Shown here piece after piece: positions 58,187 through 64,000 of a DNA stretch of 64,000 nt. Both the position numbers and the translations under genes were made by a program. The stretch lies in assembly GCA_951799445.1 (NCBI GenBank), contig OX637287.1, positions 16,182,224 through 16,246,223 of the forward strand. The letters run 5' to 3'. Below the pieces are notes generated by a model. It was given only the letters and a program-made list of their open reading frames with translations. It was not told the DNA's origin and made no database searches. This stretch comes from Pseudisothecium myosuroides. Its lineage: Eukaryota; Streptophyta; Bryopsida; Hypnales; Lembophyllaceae. How positions within the stretch are numbered: the first letter of the stretch is position 1; each line of letters starts with the position of its first letter.

Positions 58187-59738
58187 TCTTACGATTCCTC
58201 ACTCTTTACAAATCCCATATGAGTTGTCCTACCTCCTACCACCCCACTTGTATAAAGGCCTTGTCTTTCCTTCTCTTCAAACACCAAGGTAAGCTACATT
58301 CAAAGTTAAATTGGAATATATGTTGAATTATTTGGAATGTAGTGGTGGATTTTGGCATTCAAAGCTGTATAGTAGTATATATTTATTGAATTATTTTGAA
58401 TATAATACTGGATTTTTTAAAGTTAAATTTAAGAATTTAAGAATTTAATTTGGAAACTTTAATTAATTATTTAATATCAATTTGTTGATTGCTGACATGG
58501 CAATCTAATCCGTTTGGCCGTTCTAGTGACGTGGCAGTCTTGCCTGCGTGGCACGTTCAGCCTATGTGGCAGCTTACGTGGCAAATTATTGAATAATAAT
58601 AATAATTTTTTCACTGTGACCAAATCAAGATATAAAATCAACATAGAAGTGTTGATTTTTGTCCGAATCAAAATGTCCTAATCCACTGTCCAAATTAACA
58701 TATATTTCTTGATTTTCTTGTTGAATCGGACACTAAATTCTCTAGTAGTGTTAATGCCCCCAAGGGGCATTAATCACATTAGTCACAGTGGAGCCAATCC
58801 CTCAAAGTACTACCTTCTGTATTCCAAAATGGTCCCAAAACTTCCCAATAATTACAAAAAATCCTACAAGAGCATCTTAGCATATAAAATTGCACAATTG
58901 AATGCCAATTCCTATTTTCTTTTAAATATGAAAGTAAAACAATAAAAAATTTATGAAAAATTCAAAAAATGTCTAGTGCTCCCACAAATTGTCAAGTAGG
59001 TGCCTATTATAGTAAATAGCAAATATAAAAAGTTTTAGATGTTTTTATATGCCGTAGCCATATCAACAGGGTTATCATACGCCACATGGCCTCTTGTTTG
59101 ATAGAAGCTACCATGGGAATTGAAGTCTGAACTTTAATCTAAATCTAGTCAAGAGTCTTGTGTAAGGTTCATATTGCCTGATGATATACGAACTTCTGCA
59201 CTTATACATTGAAAGCAACAATTAGTCAAATTCGAGCCTCTAGAACTCTTCATTGTATAGAAACCAAAACTCACATACAAACAAGAAGCATGTTAAAAAT
59301 GCCACTATGAGTCAATTGGCCGATCTAAATGCCGTAGCTTGGCACGAATATGAACAAAAACATGTTGCAGCTTGAACAAAAAGGCATGGAGCTCAAATTC
59401 AAGCATCTAAACTTGTCATTTTCAAGAAAATGCACAAGATTGAATAAAGTGCCGCATTTGAGAGGTTGAGATTGGGCTATCATACTAAACTCACTATTAG
59501 GGAACAAAGTAGAAATTCAAAGATCTAATAGCTATCAAAACCCACAGCTGAGGATTCAATAAAAAAACAAAAAACATAATGAATGACAATCCACAAAATG
59601 CCACAATTGAACCAATTCATGAGAAGGCTGTTAATGTCAATAAACGATCCACTGCATCAAAGATGCCACAATTATAAAAAAGTCACAGCTGCAGTGGAAA
59701 TTATCCATATGTTTCAAAAGCACAGATTCCTGGCTTAT

Positions 59739-60552
59739 CTAAAGGAGCTTGTGTCCACCCAAAATTTCCCGTATGTCAATGCGTTCTGTCTCCTCTATTA
59801 CATCATCATTGTCACTAAGGCCAAGGTCGGAATCATGAAATCCATCAACTTCATTGGCTTCTAAGTCTTCATCCTCCTCATAATGGTCATCTTCCGGCTC
59901 TCGCACACAAGGATGTCGTTCCCGTATTTGGCATTGGATTTCTTCGTTTTCTCGAACCTCGGTGGCCTCTCTTGCCAATTCAGCTGCTTGATGAAGTTGG
60001 GACTACTTCTCTCAAGCAGTTGCATCCTCTAGATCTTTTTTGTCTTGAGCAGCCAAACGCTTCTAAAAATTCTTGAGCTCGTCCTCCTGTCTTAACCTCA
60101 TAAATTCTTGTGCTACCACAGATTGGGCCCCATGAGCGTCTGGAGTAGTCATTAGAAGGATTAGATTATGGTCTTCCAACGCTCCCACCTTCCGCATTAC
60201 TGCAGCCGCCATGACCTCGGAAGCAGCTGCTTGCTTATACAAAACACCCTCCGCAACCTTGTCAGCTTTGATGCTTTCTTTAGTTGCTTTGATACCAACC
60301 AGGCAATCACGGAGACCTTTGTTTCTGTCTCCAACCACGATTCCCTCTGCAATACTTCCACACTCACCTGCGGCTTCATGAGAGCCTTGGTCGGAGGTTG
60401 TGTCCTTCCTCTTCAAAGGTATGGCGTTTTTCAATGTACCCCAACCCTTAGCCCACCGTGGGAAGTCTTTAACAAGTAGCCAACAGTGCTCAAAGCTGAA
60501 ATCAACGTTCTTTGCATTTTTAGTACGATACAGTTCCTTTGTCATCTATAAG
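59739..60552 (-). pseudogene. PIF/Harbinger partner ORF, NAM-associated C-terminal part
   Basis: The minus-strand frame 60545-60063 reads ELYRTKNAKNVDFSFEHCWL and continues with a charged Ala/Lys/Glu helix ending VVAQEFMRLRQEDELKNF. The HCW motif followed by a Trp at RWAKG is characteristic of the NAM-associated (Myb-like) ORF1 proteins of plant Harbinger elements, which help transposase bind DNA and enter the nucleus. Past a stop at 60061 the frame resumes (KRLAAQDKKDLED, about 60060-60017) and continues in the acidic stretch 59978-59739. In-frame stops make it a pseudogene. Its 5' part is cut off by the foldback element. Confidence 0.75.
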
Positions 60553-61718
60553 GTGTGAGCTCCCAATTTGTCACTTGGGACTCGTACATTTCTTTTTTTT
60601 TAAATTTGTAATTTAAAGTCGATAAAAGTATACAAAAGCCATAAAAAGAGTGTAAAACCAAAATAGGGTTATGTGATATCCATTATAGTATTTGGTCTAC
60701 TTTTGATTTTATACCTAGAACTTCTCCAAATCTTGCCTAAAAATAGAGTAGAAATCACAAGATAGTGGGATTTGTTAGATTTGAGTGGCATAGCTCCAAA
60801 TGGGCTAAATCCCACCGTGAATGTGGCAGTTCATGGCTAATTCAGTCCGAGGGATCCACAGCAAGGCCACTAGGTCGGGTCCTAGAGTTAGGTTTTGAAT
60901 TCCCCATTAGATCAATGGATTCCCCAAACCCCTGATTGTTAGCATGTAAGAGCCACTAACGCAAGACCGGCCCGTGGAGGAATCTACTGCCCAAGAATGG
61001 TGTTCTCGGATAAATCCACACCAAGAGTCCAATGGCAAAATTGATTCGCCAATGCTTGCCCACCTAGGCCGCTTGCGGTTAGGTTCTTGTTCTCATTTTT
61101 TCTTGCAGTAAATTTTCCCTTTACTTGTGTCAAAAAAAAAATCGATTCGCCAAGATTCATTTACAAAAGATTCCCGTACCATCGACAATTCAAAGAGACG
61201 GCCAATTTGGATCTCCACTGACCAATTGTGCCGGGTATGGAAATGCATCTCCACATCTTTTGTGGGACTCCTTGAGAGGTCCTATAAAAATTCCCGGCAT
61301 CTTTTGACTTGCAGAAAAACCTCTTGTATGTTAACAATCGGGGGTGTTGGGAATTCATCGATCTAATGGGGAATTCAAACCTAACTCTAGGACCCGACCT
61401 AGTGGCCTCGCTGCGGATCCCTCGGATCTAATTAGCCATGAATTGCCACATTCACGGTGGGATTTAGCCCGTTTAAAGCTATGCGACTCAAATCCAACAA
61501 ATCCCGCTATCTTGTGATTTCTACTCTATTTTTAGGCGAGGTTTGGTGAAGTTCTAGGTATAAAATCAAAACTAGACCAAATACTATAATGGGTATCACA
61601 CAACCCTATTTTGGTCTTACACTCTTTTTATGTTTTTTTGTATACTTTTATCGACTTTAAATTGCAAATTTCAAAAAAAAAGATCTACAAGTCCCAAGTG
61701 ACGAATTGGGAGCTCACA
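60553..61718. mobile_element. foldback element with about 360-bp inverted arms
   Basis: The left end is TGTGAGCTCCCAATTTGTCAC (60553) and the right end is GTGACGAATTGGGAGCTCACA (61718). The arms stay complementary through AAAGTCGATAAAAGTATAC, AAAATAGGGTTATGTGATA, CCACCGTGAATGTGGCA and GACCTAGTGGCC-type blocks to about 60930 and 61355. The 420-bp centre is unique and holds a retroposon. TG...CA termini are present, but no matching target duplication was found, so the superfamily is open. Confidence 0.85.
61040..61153 (+). mobile_element. short retroposon with 13-bp target-site duplication
   Basis: ATTGATTCGCCAA (61040-61052) and ATCGATTCGCCAA (61141-61153) flank 88 bp ending in a poly-A run. 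The insert CCCACCTAGGCCGCTTGCGG, GGTTCTTGTTCTC, GCAGTAAATTTTCCCTTTAC matches the tails at 7366 and 35284, so all three belong to one family. It sits in the spacer of the foldback element and is the innermost of three nested layers. Confidence 0.85.
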
Positions 61719-62460
61719 TAGTACACCACTATTGCTTTCTGCCATGGAATTGTTTTGATTGCTTGTTGTTATTGTAGTAGCACTGCCTCTAGCTTCTGAT
61801 TGTAGAATTGTTCCATGCTCGCCTTGAGCTCCGATTGCAACATTGAAATTGGCTTCCACAACCTTCTCCAATCTCACTCTGACGGAACGAATTGCAGCAA
61901 TGTGGGCTCCTCTGGTGCTGCATAAACCGCCCATTGCTACCCAGTTCCCTCCTCCATTGGTATTGAAAATGCTCCCTCCATCGCCGTTGAAGCCTTGAAA
62001 CCCTAAATTTGGAACTGTGGCACCACTACCACCTCAGCAGCTTCTTTCTCCGCCATCACTTCCCCTGCTTGCTTCGCATGCAGCTTGGGCTTTCTCCTTC
62101 TCTAATGCCAACGGAGAAATTAGACACCCCTTGGACAAAATTATCGACATGTGCAGCTCCCCTCCTTCCTGTGCCATGTTGATTCCTCCCCCCTCTACAT
62201 CCTCTGACAGTGTTCCGACCATGCCCAACCATTATGAAAATGATTAGCTCACCAAGAAAACAATCAAACTCTCTCAAAATTGGTCAACACAAGGCTCGCT
62301 CAAAACCTCCCGCCCTTGCCAACTTGGGATATTTGTGTGAAAATTGGGCGTGTCTAGTCTTCCAAATTTTGTTGGCAATGCCACAGTGGAGGGTGCTTTG
62401 GCTCCCGGCCCCTGCTAGTTGTATCCCGGCCCTGTGTAGGGAGTGGGAGTGGACGTGCTC
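61719..62460 (-). pseudogene. possible 5' part of the Harbinger partner ORF
   Basis: On the minus strand an open stretch (about 62005 to 61720) reads Gly/Asn-rich GFQGFNGDGGSIFNTNGGG, then MGGLCSTRGAHIAAIRSVRV and a Ser/Gln-rich tail. Gly/Asn-rich N-termini are common in Harbinger ORF1 proteins, but the Myb/SANT tri-Trp repeat is not visible, so it was lost or this is not the N-terminus. Overlapping ORFs of either strand at 62017-62277 are no better supported. Confidence 0.3.
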
Positions 62461-62463
62461 TTA

Positions 62464-63107
62464 GTACCTTACTACACTCTTGCTTCACATGTAAAATCAA
62501 AATTCTTTTTGAAGTTTGTATGATATGAAGCGTCTATTTTGTAATCAATGAGCAATAAAGATAAGTTTTCAATAATATAATAATTTATTAGTATTGAGAA
62601 CTTGACACATATTTATTATATGCAAACAACTTGACTTTTTAATTAATGATCCAAAAAGACAAATTCTTAGTAATGTAATTACCGATTAGCATTAAGGACT
62701 TGTAAAAAACTTATTAAATGGAACCAAATTGACCATTTAGCACTAGAAGCAACATTTTAGTAATTCTTTATTAATTTCATCTTAAATCCACCATAGTTGT
62801 GGGAGTGCATACATTTTCATGCTAGTCTAATGCAAGATTCTATGGTTAGGTATGTAAAAACAACAAATGTTTAAATTTTTTGCTCTTTTTAATAGTATTG
62901 TTAGTTTTTAGCTTGGTTAGGCCACAATGGTTGGAAATGCTAAACTCTTGAAGGTTGAATCTTTTCCTTTTGCAATTTAAATTATGTAAAAACACTATTT
63001 ATCAAACATTTGTCCATTGCTTGGAAGGCACAATGGAATGCGCTTAGACTCCTACCGTAGGAGCTTTACAACAAAAAAACCAAGAAACTAGTTGTGCTCG
63101 TCTTATC
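62464..63107. other. intergenic, nothing recognised
   Basis: AT-rich. No gene or bounded element was seen. Confidence 0.4.
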
Positions 63108-64000
63108 TTAACCCCTAAAGGACCAAGGCCTTTTTTCTACCAAAAAACACTGAAAACTGCCATTTCTATAGCAAAGAGTAAAAAAAATTTAATTGTTTTT
63201 TTTTTACATCTAACCTAGGATCTTACACCTAACTAGTATAAAAAAGTGTGGAAAAAATTTCAGAATTTTTGACCGCACAGATTGCAAGATATTTGCGTTA
63301 AAGTGGAGAAAACAAATTTTTCAGCACATTGGCGGGACTAGATTTTTTGACTTTGAACATTTTTAACTTAAAATTTTTGCACTACAGAATTTTGAATTTT
63401 AATTTATAGTGGAGAATTGAGTTGAGAGTCTAGGGAAAAAAATAAAATTCAAAAATACTTAATTTTCATTCTTAAGAAAATTATTAAGTTAGAAGTAGGT
63501 ACGAGATAGAAGGAAAATCTAAAATATTAATATATTTTAGATGGAATTAAAATTCACTAATCCCAATGGTGAGATTATTTTAGCAAGTAAATTAAACCAT
63601 GAAAAAAAAAATTGCAAAAATTGCATTCTATAAATTATTTTTTTCAAGAAGATGCTCTAATTGCCCGAAAAACAAGAATGTCCATAACTTTCTCATAACA
63701 AATCCAAATGAAATGAATCAAAGCTTTACAAATAGACAAAAATATAATCTATGAGAAAAAAAATTCAAAAATTCAAATTCAAAAAAAATTGCAAATCTTT
63801 TTTTTCTGCCCCCCGTCCCTTGTTTTGAGCTTATTTGGTCATAACTTTTGATCCCGGGCACCGATTGTGAAAAAAATTATATTCCCACAAAGCTTATCAT
63901 TTTTTCTAACTCCAAAAAAAGTTTCAAAAAATCACGACAAAAATTCAGCCCGTAGGTACCTGCTCGGAATCCTGTTTGTCCCCCAAAGGGACAACAGTCC
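63108..64000 (-). mobile_element. TTAA-type element, type B (B6), cut by window end
   Basis: TTAA (63108-63111) then CCCCTAAAGGACCAAGGCC. The body follows type B in reverse: GAAAACTGCCATTTCTATAGC, then CCAAATGAAATGAATCAAAGC, then GATCCCGGGCACCGATTG. The last bases GTCCCCCAAAGGGACAACAG are the subterminal palindrome, so only about 15 bp and the right TTAA lie outside the window. Confidence 0.8.

Larger units (their letters stand above)
56473..58750. mobile_element. non-autonomous CACTA element with 3-bp TSD
   Basis: The left end is CACTACTAGAAAAGGGGG (56473) and the right end is AAATTCTCTAGTAGTG (58750). TTA duplications lie at 56470-56472 and 58751-58753. CACTA termini and a 3-bp target duplication define the superfamily. 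At 2278 bp it lacks TNP2-like transposase coding. The interior is mainly two long inverted repeats (56886-57643 and 57756-58186). Right-hand subterminal motifs GACGTGGCAG, GCGTGGCAC and ACGTGGCAA repeat at 58530-58583, as expected for binding sites of a transposase supplied in trans. Confidence 0.93.
55775..59040 (+). repeat. three tandem about 300-350-bp units, third split by the CACTA element
   Basis: Units start near 55775, 56113 and 56411. Each has GCAAAAATTGTGG, then TCATAGTGGAGCC, CTTCCCAATAGTTACAAAAA, ATATAAAATTGCACAACT and TACTTTTAAATATGAAAGTA in order. Unit 2 lacks about 50 bp containing the CACATTAGTCAC palindrome present in units 1 and 3. Subtracting the CACTA insert, unit 3 is about 349 bp. 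The array lies between the two Harbinger ORFs. Confidence 0.88.
53818..62460 (+). mobile_element. decayed autonomous PIF/Harbinger element, about 8.6 kb with nested insertions
   Basis: A TTA duplication (53815-53817 and 62461-62463) flanks ends GAGCATGGCCATTG and, read inward from the right, GAGCACGTCCACTCC. The TWA target and GAGCA-type TIR are PIF/Harbinger hallmarks. Inside are both expected genes, broken and convergent: a DDE transposase on plus (54103-55304) and a NAM-associated/Myb-like partner on minus (59739-60552). Later insertions are a MITE (55305-55587), a CACTA element (56473-58750) and a foldback element (60553-61718). Removing these leaves about 4.9 kb, a usual size for such an element. 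The TIR match is short and imperfect, so the boundaries are good but not proven. Confidence 0.75.

Noticed and set aside
1..64000. CRISPR array or bacterial operon
   Set aside because: Spliced plant-type gene, plant transposons and no regular repeat-spacer pattern.

Overview
The window looks like plant nuclear DNA from a large, repeat-rich, AT-rich genome. The one clear host gene is a plant-type R2R3-MYB transcription factor with short GT-AG introns. The transposons are plant types: PIF/Harbinger with a NAM-associated partner ORF, CACTA with a CACTACTAG terminus, and a MULE-like MITE with a 9-bp target duplication. The MYB has diverged N- and C-termini, and the intergenic DNA is full of elements with TTAA-flanked, CCCCTAAAGG-type ends. 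This fits a non-seed land plant (bryophyte, lycophyte or fern) better than a flowering plant, but the sequence alone does not settle it.

Layout. 1-6.2 kb: low-copy DNA with a possible tRNA-derived SINE and a 3 x 131-bp tandem repeat. 6.2-10.7 kb: three TIR elements flanked by TTAA or a degenerate TTAA, pierced by very short retroposon insertions with clear target-site duplications. 10.7-17.9 kb: AT-rich DNA with a 290-bp MITE and a dimeric tandem array. 17.9-36.7 kb: a MULE-like MITE, more TTAA elements (one nested in another), a 178-bp tandem array and old repeat debris. 36.7-45 kb: a GC-richer gene island with the four-exon MYB gene at 38.2-40.8 kb. 45-53 kb: TTAA elements again, including an A/B hybrid and two elements that share one TTAA. 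53.8-62.5 kb: a decayed PIF/Harbinger element of about 8.6 kb, bounded by GAGCA-type TIRs and a TTA duplication. It holds a broken DDE transposase on the plus strand and a broken NAM-associated partner ORF on the minus strand. It has itself been invaded by a MITE, a 2.28-kb non-autonomous CACTA element and a 1.17-kb foldback element that carries a retroposon. 63.1 kb to the end: another TTAA element cut by the window edge.

The most unusual content is the TTAA-flanked family. About a dozen elements, mostly 0.6-1.0 kb, have TIRs close to CCCCTAAAGGACC. TTAA targets and CCC-starting TIRs are hallmarks of the piggyBac superfamily, which is seldom described in land plants. None in this window encodes a transposase. 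Coordinates and motifs were read by eye. No alignment or database search was run.
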